Source: Hemibagrus wyckioides (lineage: Eukaryota; Chordata; Actinopteri; Siluriformes; Bagridae). Taken from it: a stretch of 64,000 nucleotides of DNA. The stretch is taken from NCBI RefSeq assembly GCF_019097595.1, contig NC_080727.1, positions 8,764,001 through 8,828,000 on the forward strand, in the 5' to 3' direction. Made by a program: the position numbers and the translations under genes. The notes below the pieces were generated by a model, which did no database searches, was not told where the DNA came from, and worked only from the letters and a program-made list of their open reading frames with translations. Below are positions 12,801-24,359 of the stretch, piece by piece (the stretch's first letter is position 1; each line of letters starts with the position of its first letter).

Positions 12801-13050
12801 ATGGTCCTTGTTTTCTTCTTTTTCATGAGGGGATTTGAACCGCTCTTTGACCCATCACCTAGGACCCGTTTGCTTTGGGAGACCCTACCAGGAGCACTTG
12901 GCCCCCGACAACATGGCCCCTAGGCTCATTCGGGTACTCAATCCCCTCCACCACAATAAGGTGGCGGTTCAGGGAGGGGCATTTAAAAAATGTTAAGTAG
13001 TAAGTGTTCAGAGCAGTGGAGAGTCCCCTCAAACAAACTCGGATTGACAT
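9838..13050 (-). pseudogene. RTE/Rex3-type LINE, nearly full span, broken
   Basis: Read on the minus strand from 13050 to 9838. The 5' part has LNRHLIVVEGIEYPNEPRG, the usual 5' region of the family. The endonuclease follows after an interruption (ERRQAGVGLLIAPQLSRHVL, TDHHLVVSWICLWRR). The linker holds VWEEFGEAMEKDYRLALGKF. The reverse transcriptase has KLLGG-type GKPPGVDEIRPEYL, CFVDLEKALDCVPSGILWEV, HQGCPLSPVLFIIF and the catalytic box FADDV. After the RT an internal deletion at about 9990 joins straight to the last C-terminal stretch and an ATC-repeat tail at 9838. Frameshifts at about 10480, 10940, 11300, 11540 and 11760 kill it. It sits inside endogenous retrovirus 1, so it inserted later than the virus. 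Confidence 0.88.
11962..12678. mobile_element. hAT-like non-autonomous relic inside the RTE LINE
   Basis: The RTE sequence breaks off at about 11962 and resumes at 12679. The interruption ends in GTATTGTGGCATCCCTA, whose reverse complement TAGGGATGCCACAATAC resembles hAT termini, preceded by an inverted AACCGT...ACGGTT palindromic zone at about 12620-12650. The left terminus is decayed, so no target duplication can be shown. No transposase is readable. Confidence 0.5.
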
Positions 13051-13059
13051 AATGAAGGA

Positions 13060-13806
13060 AAGAAAGTAACAACTACTTGAATGAAATAGGACTACCCACT
13101 AACACACCAGCAGCACCAGAAGCAAGTAAAATGAAATGGGGAATACCCTATCAACAGCTCACTAAAGGAATTCTGCAGTCAGGAGAGAGTCAGTCCAGTA
13201 CCAAACAGTACTTGTACAGACAAATAAATGAATGGTCACCAAGGAACATCCAGAACCTACCAGTGTCAAAGAGACTCAAGTGTAGAAATCTTATGATGTG
13301 ATAAATCAAAGGTAGAAATCTTATGATGTGTAACAGCCCATTCTGCCATGAGCAACTATGCCCCAATATGGCCCAAGGTTGGCCCATGAGAGGCCAGGGA
13401 CAAGGTAAAGACCAGAAAAAAGCAGAAATGCTGGCAACTGGAGGTGAAGATGGCCAAGAGGAGCCAGAGGGAAAGTACATGCAGTATGTCAAAACACTAC
13501 ATCCAAGAAAAGAACCAACTACTATAAATGGTGTGTGATTAGTCCTGTTTAAGATTGACACTGGTCCTACATTCTCATCTATAGGCCAGAAAGACTCCAG
13601 AATCCCCCTCTCACACAATTAAAAACAAACAAACAAGCAAACAAACAAAAACACTGGCTTCATAGGGACAATACAGATATTGAAGTTTTCGGAGGCTCAG
13701 ACACTAATGACTGAGGATGCACAATAATATATATATTATTATTATATATTATTATTATTATTATTAATATATATATATATTATTATCCAGCATTGTGAGG
13801 ACATTT

Positions 13807-13890
<84 letters not shown>

Positions 13891-15420
13891 CAGTCAATTC
13901 ATAGGGAGCAGTGTAGAGCAGATTTGTTAAATGTCCTCACAATGCTGAGAGAAAATGGTCGTAAAATCAGTATAGGAAAATCACAATGTAATACCTCAGA
14001 CAGTAGAACAAATGCTTTCCTTTGGGCATGGTAGGCTATGACTTTATCGAGTGGAAACACCCCACAGTAAAAGTGCTACATTTGCATTAAAAATCGCTCC
14101 TTTATGTGCCTTAATATACAGATAGGGGATCTAAAAGGAAAAGAAAATGCATCCCTCCCAGGACCCCAGAGATGCACGCATTGATTAAAATGTTAAAAAA
14201 TGATGTTTTCTTTGTGCCAGCTCTGGCTGATGCTGACAACAGTAAACAAACTCAGTCTCAGAGAAAGGCCCAGGTACGCAAACTCATTACCTATCTTAGT
14301 ATTTCCCCGATAACATGGGAAAGGAAATGCCGTATTATTGTGGGTAAAGCGGAAGCCACCTTTACTTACCAGAAAGCTTCTTCTATCACTATAGGACACC
14401 CAACTATTCTATATATCACCTATGTTCTGCACGTGCTTCTAACAAACCCAGTGTTTGTGACCTGCGCATTCAATTAAGACAAGATATGATGTGATCCTCT
14501 GTGCACCAGATCCAGAACAATCCAAAGTTGTCAGACAGTGAATCCAGCAGACAGAATGATAACCACTTTAGAATGTGAACCACATGGCTGTTAACTTATA
14601 ATCTTTAATGGGAGCAATGGGAAAGAAATGGGAGCAAAGAAAAATAACCTCATGGGGATTTGGCAAGGGCCACAAAGCTGCTTTGTTACTCCCCTGTCTT
14701 TTTTATGTACAGTAATTGTGCATGGTGTTGACCATAGCGCAAGGTGGATGCCATTTCTGGTCATTCCTAATTGACCACATATTAGCAAGCTGCAAGAGAA
14801 CAGATTCTGCAAGTCTCCAAAAGAACACATTCTTCAACCAGGATTGTACATGTTTTTTGTAAATATGACAGGTAGTGGGGAAAGTAAGAGGTATAAAAGG
14901 TACACAGAGACTAAACTGGGTGCAACTGGTTTGCTTTCATGAGTATGCACATGCAGACTAACCGTATCATGCATCTAACTCCACATGATTTGCTTACAGG
15001 TCGACCTATGCCTGTGCCACATTTGAGGGACCCTACAAACAGCCCCCACTCGATCAGCTGAAAAGAAATTGCTAGCTATGAATCACATCTAACCCAAATG
15101 CACATAATTCTGGTCCAACAGTTAAAAGGCACCACAGAGGCAAGGAAGATTGCATGTGACAACAATCTGCAGAAAGTAGGACCCGAAACCATAAACACCC
15201 CCAGAAACACCCAATGGCTCACCAACAACTCCGTCAGAAGGGGTCACGGTGATATTCTAGTAACCTCTCCACCAAGCCTACATGATGAAAAATTACACAA
15301 AGGCAGAAGACATCATATCAGACATCAGAAAGCTCCAAGAGAACCCTCACATACAAAGGATTGTGGTTTGAAGTGTAATGCAGCCTTGTATTTATGTTTA
15401 GGATAATATCTATAATTTTA
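13060..15420 (+). pseudogene. Endogenous retrovirus 1: degraded gag-pro-pol and possible env remnant
   Basis: Read on the plus strand with many stops. An aspartic protease motif (DTGPTFSSIG, at about 13557) marks pro. A reverse-transcriptase-like stretch follows at about 13907-13990 (VLTMLRENGRKIS). The C-terminal part of integrase is recognisable near 14977-15020 (LTPHDLLTGRPMPVP). Past about 15100 only weak frames remain. The order fits a gamma/epsilon-type fish retrovirus, but the class is inferred from few residues. A (TA)n microsatellite has expanded inside it. The copy is old and cannot be functional. Confidence 0.65.
13725..13887. repeat. (TA)n and (ATT)n microsatellite
   Basis: Mixed ATT units then about 37 TA units. 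It lies inside the relic pol region and splits it. The phrase CATTGTGAGGACATTTAACAAAT just left of it and its near reverse complement just right of it (about 13925) form an inverted repeat around the tract. Confidence 0.95.
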
Positions 15421-15699
15421 TGTTAGTCTAATGAATGTTAATGTGTGCTAAAGAGACTAATGAATGCTGATGTATGTTTAGGAAAATTGGTGTCCAGGTG
15501 AGAATTTTTTGCACATCAATTGGTATGACAGGGTTTTTTCACTCACCTCTGAACTCAGTTACTTCTTACTAAATTAAAACGATCATTGTTTTAAGAAGAT
15601 ACTTTGTGGCTATTAGAATTGGGTTTTATAATCTATGATAAAGACTGCTGTTTCCTTGAGGTAAGCAATGCAGGTCTGCCTGTCAATAGGTAAGGTTTG
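15421..15699 (+). other. Possible LTR-derived sequence
   Basis: Between the last pol/env frames and the second leader copy one would expect an LTR. The stretch is non-coding and AT-rich, but I cannot mark its ends because no second copy was found. Confidence 0.3.
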
Positions 15700-16035
15700 T
15701 GACTTTGTTGTCACATAATGCGGAATATGTAGGAAATTTTAAATAACAAAAAATGCTTTAAACTTTCATATTAACTAAATGAAAACTTCAATTTAGTTAA
15801 TATGAATGAAAAACATTCATATTAACTAAAGAAGTGGAATATCATTGAACAACAAAAGCTATGAGCCTTTCAGAGGAAAGTGATTTTGAGGAAGTACAGG
15901 CAGCTACCCCAGATGGATTGCAAAAACAAAAGGAAGTTCATTTAAGTCAGTGCACAGTCAGTGGAAAAAGCCTAAAACCAGTAAAGAATTAATGGGGTCA
16001 TTTTTTGGTCAAAAGAAATAGAGAGAACACACATG
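15700..16035 (+). mobile_element. Second copy of the retroviral leader and gag start
   Basis: From TGTAGGAAATTTTAAATAAC (15731) to about 16035 this matches 9092-9390 with small indels, including AAAGCTATGAGCCT, GTCAGTGCACAGTCAGTGGA and the MGSFFG gag start. Because it contains the start of gag it cannot be only an LTR. Two proviruses in tandem, or a tandem duplication of the 5' end, are the simplest readings. Confidence 0.7.
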
Positions 16036-16349
16036 AGACAAAGTAATAAAAATCATAATAAACATTTATCATGGTAAGATACATGTAAGAAACCATCACT
16101 CCTTTACAAGTAAGGCCTCACAGTGCATTGTTGTAGAGTAGGATATATTATGATATGCACACAATATAGAGTAAACTAATAAACACCATCACTAGAGAAT
16201 AATAATATAGCAGGCCTACTCATAAAGCAGAGACAACAACAACAATACAACATTATAAAAAAAATGGATGAGAATAAAAAATATACATATGTAAATTTAA
16301 ATGAACAAAAATAGAAAAATAAATTGAAAAATAAAATAAATTGTATGCA
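16036..16349. other. No gene seen
   Basis: AT-rich, possibly the 3' untranslated part of the minus-strand LINE that follows. Confidence 0.4.
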
Positions 16350-16382
16350 CAGAATAGAATAGAATAGAATAGAATAGAATAA
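16350..16382. repeat. (AATAG)n microsatellite
   Basis: Six AGAAT/AATAG pentamer units. Confidence 0.9.
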
Positions 16383-16429
16383 GATGTACTGGGATGTAAT
16401 GTGGTAACAAATGAATATAATTACACATA

Positions 16430-16735
16430 TTTTTATTGCACAATGGGGGGAACATTTAACTGTTCATATGGTGGATTGTCAGGCGAAAGAAACTGTTGTT
16501 GTGCCTGGCTGTCCTGGTATTTGGTACTGTGTAGCGCGGCCTGATGGCAAAAGTTCCAAAAGGAGATGGCTTGGATGTGAGGGATCCAGAGTGATTTTCT
16601 AAGCCCTTTTCCTCACTCTGGATATATACAGTTTTTGAAGGGTGGGCAGGGAAGCACCAACAATCCTTTCAGCAGACCGAACAGTTCTCTGTCTATGTCT
16701 ATGTTGTTATGTCTAACAACAACAGTGTAGTTGAT
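16430..16735 (-). pseudogene. Rex1/CR1-like LINE, C-terminal fragment
   Basis: The minus strand reads RTVRSAERIVGASLPTLQKL, then YISRVRKRA, ITLDPSHPSHLLLELLPSGR and QYQIPGQPGTTT. These fit the end of fish Rex1/CR1 reverse transcriptases (RI...A...IG..LP.L..LY..R...RA..I..DPSHP.H.LF.LLPSGRR). An in-frame stop follows VRKRA. The 5' two thirds of the element are missing. Confidence 0.75.
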
Positions 16736-17405
16736 AGTCATATATGTTACTATTTGGGGAGAGATTTAAAAACCTTTTATCTTCACATGGAAATACCAAT
16801 GAATGTAAGAATATGCCAAGGTTCTCCCTCTTCCCTTATTTAATTTAATTTAATTTAATGATGAATTGAATCATTTACATTGTGTACTCTTTTAAATGGT
16901 TTAAATTGCTGATCTAGATTTCTATATCATTACAGGAAAATATATTTGAACATATTCAAGATTAGGAGATTGTTAAGCTCTAGTTTATCAAGAACAATAA
17001 ATATTTCAAATAAAGACAAAAAACTCACAAAAATTGTTAAGCTGATAACATTTTCTATTTCTTTAATTTAAAACTTACTTTCCATTAAAGTACAGGATAA
17101 GCAGGATAACAAATCTGACTAAATCATCAGTGAGTACATTTTTGTGATTAGTTAAAAAATGATATAACTAACTCAGATATTTGCTTTCATGAGAAATAAA
17201 AAGATTGTTCTGTTTAGTTGTTCTTGTTCTTATCTTGTCAATCCATGCTGCAAATAGAAACCAAATATCAAAATGAGGTGAATCGGTCAAAAAGGAGTTC
17301 TCCTGTTTAAGCGTTTTCATTTCCTTTTTCTGCAGCCATCTGAATAGCAACACACTGCCAAAAAAGTTTTTCCATTTGTAATACAGATTTGGTTAGAAAT
17401 GTACC
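16736..17405. other. No gene seen
   Basis: AT-rich; the downstream flank of the VMO1 relic. The minus-strand frame at 17168-17353 has no recognisable content. Confidence 0.5.
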
Positions 17406-17823
17406 TTAGTAGCAGCAAAAGAAGCGGGCATTATTAAGACTGGTGTCATCCCCTATGCACTCTTGTTTGGATACCGCAAATCCCAGTTCCACCACAAAGT
17501 GAGCTCAAGCAACCCCCAGTACCCCAGTTCATACCAGCGCCTTGCAACACCTGGCCTGTGGAGCACTTGAACCTGGAATTTTAAGTTATAAATAAAGCTA
17601 TATATAGCTTAATATTTTGGTAGTTCAGTTAAAAAGAAACATGATCGGAATATTACCAAATAAGTTATAGATCAAATGATTTGTGAATACCAGCTCCTTT
17701 AAAAATTGCTTTTTTGAGATCATATTGGATGGGTGGTTTATTGTGAGTTACCAAAGAGGCACTGTCCAAGACCCCCAGCTATCAAAAACAAGTTAATACC
17801 ACCACAACCACCACCACTACTAC

Positions 17824-17878
<55 letters not shown>

Positions 17879-18682
17879 GAAAAACCTGTAAAACACTAAA
17901 TAAATAATACAAAAACTTTTTAATGATTTAAATTATGACATATGGTTTTCTATTTTGAATCTCTATCTTGTATCTATAAATTAAGTTTTAGTACATATCG
18001 TATGCTTTGTTTTTCCTGTAAATGAAAAATTTAATACATGGGCAAGAACACACAATGTGTGGTTTTTTTTTTTTTACATTCCAACAGCAGATCTGATAGT
18101 TGTGTGTGCTGTTACAATTGCAAATTATTTAATAGTGTTTGTTTGAGTGTATTTAGTGCCTCCTAGTGGCCGTTCTAGTTATTTTTCTCTGTAGTGATGT
18201 CACAGGAAGTAGGCTTATTCAGATTAAAAGACCACATGGCACCACTTTGTTTACTATCTCCAGCTATCTGTAGATGTCCTACCTGTACAGTGGCATCGTC
18301 TTTATATATTGTATTCTTTATTGGTTAATTGATTTATATGTATGTATATGGAGGCTGAGATTTGTTTACTTGTAATGTTTGTAAAAATGTAATGTCTTGG
18401 ATCGCACTATACAGTTATACAAGCTTCACATCTAAGCACAGCAATCTCAGTTGTAATTTGTTTAATGAAGGAAAAGAGCACAAGGTGCATTGTTAATGTA
18501 AGAGTGTTTTATTTCTGTTTCACCCTTTCTGAAGCCAATAAAACTGTGGACTTGCATCTAATGCCTTCAGAGTCATGGTTGAGGAAAGGCTGTCTGGCTG
18601 TCTTAGTGCACTATTTACAGTGTGAACAGAGGACAGCATTTAGGGCTGTTTCATCACTCCAAATCCCCTGATATGGCTGAAC
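17406..18682 (-). pseudogene. vmo1: VMO1-like gene, broken copy
   Basis: Three pieces of a vitelline membrane outer layer protein 1 gene are visible on the minus strand. Exon piece 18619-18682 follows an acceptor (TTTTCAG) and reads VQPYQGIWSDETALNAVLCS, the end of the first beta-prism repeat. Piece 17757-17778 begins like exon 24743-24853 of the other copy (CTGGGGGTCTTGGAC) and then diverges. Last exon 17406-17572 follows the acceptor ATTCCAG and reads CSTGQVLQGAGMNWGTGG... [10 protein letters not shown], then changes frame to end GDDTSLNNARFFCCY. This exon is 11 nt shorter than its counterpart, which explains the shift. The middle exon is largely gone. I call it a pseudogene beside the better copy at 24.4-24.9 kb. 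Confidence 0.8.
17818..17879. repeat. (ATT)n microsatellite
   Basis: About 19 ATT units. Confidence 0.95.
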
Positions 18683-18881
18683 CTGAAAACAAACAACCAA
18701 ACAAAAAAAACATACAGAATAAAAACCTACTTTAGTCATTTGTTGATTTAATTTATTTGGACAGTCATTTAAACTGGGGCTTTTACCCAAACTATTCAAC
18801 TCTGTCTAATGGTTACTGTTACACTCTTTGACCCACTGGAATCATTTAGCTTCTCTTTGCTTTGATTACATGGTTTAATAC

Positions 18882-19895
18882 CAGTGGTGGGCCGTGCATT
18901 TCACACCTAGACTTTCACTGGTGTCCTACCTGAATTAATCCACCTCTATAGCATCATTATAACGCCACGGCAATAGATACTAATCAACCGTTAAATAACA
19001 AAGTAAAAAAGAAATTAGGCTACAGTATTTCACACCTCACAAGGAATACTCAATTTTATTACGGTTACTTTTCTCAAAAAAGACATTCTTCATGAAGTAT
19101 CCAGCAAACTGCAATCTCCGAAGGATGCAGCATCCGAAATGAGACGTGGCGAATATAGAAACAATGTATAACAGTGCATTGTGTCACAGGCTCTTGTGAA
19201 CATGAATAAAATTACATTACATACAGCAAAAAAACAAATTAACACAATTCAGTCTCACAAGTTTCCTTTCACTGCAGCAAAAAAAAAAGAAAAGAAAACC
19301 CAAAAGCATAAATGGTTCTTGAAAAAAAACTAATTTGAAGAATCAAAAGGATTTTCTTGAAAAGTCCTCCTTGAAAATCCATTTGTAAGGATGTCTGCGA
19401 CCAAATCGATTTTTTCCTCCTCTGTCAGCCATTGTGAGTTAAAATATATATATTTTATTTAGTATGTGCGGTTCGCTGCCTCTGACTACTCCAATTATCC
19501 AATCAAGAGACTTGAATTGTTGACGTAATCGTATGCCTGCTAGATGGCCCCAGTGACGCCAATTCGAAATCTGATTGGTTAAGCGAACAGTTTCTATGCC
19601 ACTTATTTTAAGCTACGGACGCCTGCACTATTGATTCTGAAGGCCTTAAGATCGGGCAACACGATGTCAGCCACTAGCTGAAATATGATTGGATAAATAC
19701 TCTTTAAATATACACTACTGGAAGCAGCGCAACCAAGAGAAAAGCTATGAAATGTAGAAAATAGACTATTGGTAATAATTTAATACACATTCATGGAAAA
19801 AGTTATTAAATATATTAAAATGCAAGTCAGTGATTCAGATCACTGCTGTTTAGGCCAGCAGAGAAGGCCTTGCTGGCCCTGACGGTCCGCCACTG
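18882..19895. mobile_element. hAT-type non-autonomous transposon with 8-bp target duplication
   Basis: Termini are CAGTGGTGGGCCGTGCA at the left and, as reverse complement of the right end, CAGTGGCGGACCGTCAGG. The 8-bp direct repeat TTTAATAC flanks it exactly (18874-18881 and 19896-19903), the length made by hAT transposases. The 1014-bp interior has no transposase frame, so it must have been moved by an enzyme from elsewhere. Confidence 0.93.
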
Positions 19896-20451
19896 TTTAA
19901 TACATTTTGACTGTGACTCCACCATTTATTACACTTTTTCTAATATAGATAACTGTAGTTATATCACAAATGAGCTGTACTCACCCTGAGGCTAAAGCCT
20001 GTAGCATATGTCCCGGCCTCTCTGAAATTCCCCACGTTCCCCAGATCTGTCTATTAGACACAGAGATCAAATTGGGAAACGGACTGATAATTCTGATTGT
20101 GTCGTTGACACTTGCACACTCCCTGAAGGAGAGCATGAGCAGAGGCAAAACAAGCACAATACATTCTTTTGGATTTAGCTACAACTACTGTGAAACTGTT
20201 ACCAGTTAATCAGAATGATTCTTGATGCAAAAGTGTTCATGCTGACTCCACCTAGACAATCACTAATTATGACATCATTATAAACTGTAATTAACTGAAT
20301 TAATTAATTCAGTTAGTAATTAATTAAGTAATTAATTAATTAAACTGATTAGTTCAATTTGCATCATTTTTAATACAAAGATTTGATTTCAACTTAAAAT
20401 ATATTTTTTTCAATAATAATGTGATTATGTAAAAATGTACAAAAAAGTAAG

Positions 20452-20575
20452 GGTAGCGTAATGGTGGACCGGGTAGAGGTTCCTCCTCACACGTCCAGGG
20501 TCACTACTGTTGGCTCTAGGTGTATTTATGTGTACATGGTGCCCCGCAATGGATTGGCATAATTTATTTAAACTA
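20452..20575 (+). mobile_element. tRNA-derived SINE relic
   Basis: GTAGCGTAATGGTGGACCGG, then CCTCACACGTCCAGGGTC and GTGCCCCGCAATGGATTGGC follow the order of a common fish tRNA-derived SINE (A-box-like and B-box-like head, then the GCCCTGCGATGGGTTGGC body), with the middle deleted. The longer relic at 59.68-59.89 kb is from the same family on the other strand. Confidence 0.6.
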
Positions 20576-20619
20576 CAACTAAATAAATAAATATGAAATT
20601 AACATTAGTAAAAATTTGT

Positions 20620-21240
20620 TTGTGTGTGTGAGAGAGAGAGAGAGAGTGTGTGTGTATGATGACTCCAGTTAATTATGTTTATTATGTCACAGATGCAGCA
20701 TGTGTTGGTTGCCAGCACACTGACTTAATTGTATTATATGCTGTAAATCTTTAAATCTTTATCTTTAAAGCAGTCTGCGTACATAACATTTGACTTGTAT
20801 TTCTGTTTCAATTCAACAACTGAATTCTGAATAATTTAGTTTTGAAAGATTTTGTCACTAAAATCTACAAACTAAAAACTAAAGATGTGAGATGTAAGAC
20901 ACACAAACACACAAACACATACAGTAATGTGAATGATTCTTGAATTGCATGAATTTGTGTATATTTGTTAGTCAAATTTTAAAAAAATTGTTCTTCTCAA
21001 CAAAAAAACTAAAATGTATTACACAATAATGTGTCGATAAAAAGTATTTATATTCACTAAATTCTTCTTCTTCTTCTTCTTTTTCTTCTTCTTAGTATTA
21101 TTATTATTACACACAAACAAAGAGTCAAACAAAGCAAAAGCAAAAGTAAAGTTTTCTTGGTAAACATTTCCTTGTTCTTTTGATCAATCTGTAAACAGTA
21201 AACAGTGATATATTAGACATAGTTACTTACCTTTTATGTA
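20620..21240. repeat. Right copy of the local duplication (matches 1-440)
   Basis: Carries the (GT)n/(GA)n run, TGATGACTCCAGTTAATTATG, the CAGCACACTGACTTAATTGTA segment and later TAAACATTTCCTTGT, in the same order as 1-440. The bases 20528-20680 also match 21990-22150 (GTGTACATGGTGCCC... AAAAATTTGTTTGTG), so this area was duplicated more than once. Confidence 0.6.
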
Positions 21241-21337
21241 AAAAACAACTTCTTGTGCCAGTGGTTGGCAAATGGATGTGATTCCAAAAATATTTTTGAG
21301 TCTTCAAAACTTAATAAATTTGTCTTGTAGTTTATGA

Positions 21338-21903
21338 TATTTAGAAGCCAAGGTTTCCCAGCAGAACATTGCCCAAAGCATGATACTGCCTCTACCGGCT
21401 TGCCTTCTTCCCGTAGTGCATCCTGGTGCCATGAGTTCCCCAGGTAGGCGATGCGCACGCACCCGGGAATCCATGTGATGTAAAAGAAAATGTGATTCAT
21501 CAGATCAAGCCACCTTCTTCCATTGCTCCGTGGTCCAGTTCTAATGCTCACATGCCCATTGTTGCCGTTTTTGGCAGCGCGCAGGGGTCAGCACTGACTG
21601 GTCTGCGGCTATGCAGCCCCATACGCAACAGACTGCGATGTACTCTGGCACCTTTCTATCAGAACCAGCATTAACTTTTTAGCAATGCTCTGATCCAGTG
21701 GTCTAGCCATCACAATTTGGTCCTCGCTCAAATCCTTACTCATGCCCATTTTTCCTGCTTCTAACACATCAACTTTGAGGACAAAATGTTCACTTGCTGC
21801 CTAATATATCCCACCCACTAACAGGTGCCATGATGAGGAGATCATCAGGGTTATTCACTTCACCTGTCACTGCTCATTATGTTATGGCTGATCAGTGTAT
21901 ATA
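21338..21903 (-). pseudogene. Tc1-like transposon, half copy
   Basis: From the middle of the transposase gene to its right end. On the minus strand one reads CVRIAYLGNSWHQDALREEG near the break and helix-turn-helix fragments further up (antisense of GACCACTGGATCAGAGC). The terminal region reads TATGGCTGATCAGTGTATA at 21884-21902. The left boundary at about 21338 is abrupt (truncation). Same family as 3.9 and 23.1 kb. Confidence 0.8.
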
Positions 21904-21984
21904 GTCCCTCAGATAGTATTAGAACAGCAAGTCCTGATCTTTTGTTTTTGCTATAAAGAATAGGCATTGCTCTAGTTCTGAAAG

Positions 21985-22160
21985 AGTGTGTGTATGTGTA
22001 CATGGTGCCCTGGGATTGACAGGCATAATTTATCTGAACTACAAACAAATAAATAAATATAAAATTACTGTATGTAAAAATTTGTTTGTGCGTGTGTATA
22101 TGTGTATGAACAAGAGAGAGAGAGAGAGAGAGTGTGTATGATGACTCCAGTTATCTAAAG
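21985..22160 (+). repeat. Third copy of the local repeat
   Basis: GTGTACATGGTGCCCTGGGA, CATAATTTAT, ACTACAAACAAATAAATAAA and AAAAATTTGTTTGTG line up with 20528-20640, followed by a (GA)n run and GTGTATGATGACTCCAGTTA as at 20650. Confidence 0.65.
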
Positions 22161-23079
22161 TCAAATGTAATAAAAATATTATGCTAACATGTTCGTTTTC
22201 TCTTGAGGTGAGTGTTTTGTGTAGAAGGAGATTTATATTAAGAATCTCTTTGTCAAACATCGTTGCACTTCTCCCAGGTGCCCAAGCTACTGATTTTTCC
22301 AAACCTGAATTACGGATATTTCAGTTTCAAGGTTTTAAACTCAATTAAATATTACAGAAAATCACAAACAAACTAAAATTTGCATAATTTTAGATTAAAG
22401 ATAAATTCCCAACAAAATTTTATTGTTTTCTTTTGAAATTTTTTTTTAATTTTTGGAATTTCTTGACGAAATCATTTCAATTCCTTTCAATTTCTTTAAT
22501 CATAAGAGACATATATATTGCAGGTCATGATTATATTCATGAAGACAAATCTGTATCCATTGTGTGTACTCATTTTTGTCTGCCAGAGATAAGCACTGAA
22601 AGATTTGGATCCAAACTAGTATAATTATACACAAGCAAATGATCCTTATGTGATGAAGTGCAGGAACAACACCTGCACTTGGAGGTGTGATTTCCCCTGT
22701 GTTATCTATTTAAAACAATGAATAAGAATTGTTCATCATAAACCTGATAGAGTGAGATCATGAGAAAGAAAATAGTCGTAATCGTAGTTTGAGTTGTCCT
22801 CTTCATTATCTCTGTAACACACAAAAACAAATATATGAGTCCCAAGTTCATGTTTTCTGAGGACATTCATGTAAAGGTATTGCAGAATATTAAAAACGTT
22901 CTTTATACACTGCACTGCACTGTACAATACTAATACTCTTATATGGTCCATTAACTGCTAAATTAGCTGTAACAAAGTGGCCAGTGAGTGGATATTGTAA
23001 GTGAGTGACTGCAAATATAAACCTACTGAACTCTATTCTGCACTGCCAGGACACTGAGGTCTCACTAATACGTTACTTG
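22161..23079. other. No gene seen
   Basis: AT-rich. Open frames at 22433-22624 and 22736-22951 have no recognisable content or splice-site support. Confidence 0.5.
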
Positions 23080-23481
23080 TACATGCGTTGATCATCCATA
23101 ACATTATGACCACCTGCCTAATATTGTGTTGGTCCACCCTTTTGCTGCCCAAACAGCCCTGACCCGTTAAGGCATGGACTCCACTTGATCCCTGAAAGTG
23201 TGCTGTGGTATCTGGCACGAAGATGTTAGCAGCAGATCCTTTAAGTCCTGTAAGTTTCAGGACTTAAAGAATACTTACAAGACTTAAAGGATACTTTTAA
23301 TAGATACTGACCACTGCAGAATGGGAACACCCCACAAGAGCTGTAGTTTTGGAGATGCTCTGATCCAGACGTCTAGCCATCACAACTTGGCCCTCAAATC
23401 CTTATGCTTGCCCACTGCTTCTAACACATGGACTTTGAGGACAAAATATTCACTTGCTGCCTAATATATCCCACCCACTAA

Positions 23482-23806
23482 AGCCTAGTTTACACTACAG
23501 GATTTTAAGCCCGACACATCAAAGAGGTGTCCAGATTCAGATATCCGGCATGTTAAATATCTGGGACGGTCGGCCGACTCGACATCACGTGGTGTCAATT
23601 GTAGCTACGACCTCCAGCCAATGAGAGAGCAAGTCAACAGAGTTGAGAGTTGTTGTCAGATCGGGTGGTGTGCTACCCCCTCTTGTGGATCATTTACGAA
23701 GCATCGCGTAGTGTGAACACCACAAGGACAAAAAGACATACAGTGAAGTAGTCTGAACAGCAAAGCGATCTGCCGACGGTTAAAGTCTTGTAGTGTGAAC
23801 TAGCCT
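23482..23806. mobile_element. PIF/Harbinger-type MITE with TAA target duplication
   Basis: Starts AGCCTAGTTTACACTACAGG; the reverse complement of its end is AGGCTAGTTCACACTACAAG, giving terminal inverted repeats of about 28 bp. TAA flanks both sides (23479-23481, 23807-23809). The uninterrupted Tc1 relative at 21.81 kb reads CCCACTAACAGG, which gives the empty site and confirms the 3-bp duplication. The 325-bp interior does not code for a transposase. Related to 35351-35860, in the opposite orientation. Confidence 0.93.
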
Positions 23807-23838
23807 TAACAGGTGCCATGATGAGGAGATCATCAGTG

Positions 23839-23839
<1 letters not shown>

Positions 23840-23919
<80 letters not shown>
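23840..23919. repeat. (TATC)n microsatellite
   Basis: 20 TATC units within the Tc1 copy; the other family member at 21.85 kb lacks them. Confidence 0.97.
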
Positions 23920-24359
23920 ACTTCACCTGTCACTGCTCATAATGTTGTGCCTGATTGGTGTAAATTACTTCTACATATTTTACAGTTAATAATGGTATAA
24001 TGTATATATTTTAGACACTGACTCAAGTTTGTTGCTTGGAAAGAGCTGCATTATATTTATAAATTGTGAGTCATATATTTACTTAATGCCTTTAATCTTT
24101 AACTCTGCTTTGACTGGTTTGATAATGAATGTACATGACATAGCAAAGCATTTCTTCTTTATTTTTTATATGAAGCTACACCATTAATTATGAGTAGTTA
24201 CATTTTTTTAATTATTAAAAAAAAAATTAAATGCCTTTTTTATTCTTAAAAACAATGGCAAAAAATGTACTTTGCATTTAGAAATTCGACTTTTCTAAAA
24301 ACAATTGTAAGGAAAATCATTTTATGTCTCATGGTGCAAACCTTATTAAACGTACCTTA

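Larger units (their letters stand above)
23080..23962 (-). mobile_element. Tc1-like transposon, internally deleted, with both ends
   Basis: Left end GATCATCCATAACATTATGA and right end reading CATAATGTTGTGCCTGATTG are the two terminal inverted repeats of the family seen at 21.9 kb. Between them only the transposase gene's outer parts survive: the sequence jumps from CTTTAAGTCCTGTAAG (C-terminal side) to GACCACTGCAGAATGGGAAC (N-terminal side). A PIF/Harbinger MITE (23482-23806) and a TATC microsatellite later entered it. Confidence 0.85.

Noticed and set aside
13795..14034. 79-codon frame with Ile-Tyr repeats
   Set aside because: Mostly the translation of a (TA)n microsatellite; only its end is retroviral pol relic.
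15731..16035. Considered as the 3' LTR of endogenous retrovirus 1
   Set aside because: It contains the gag initiation region, which an LTR would not, so it is a second leader.
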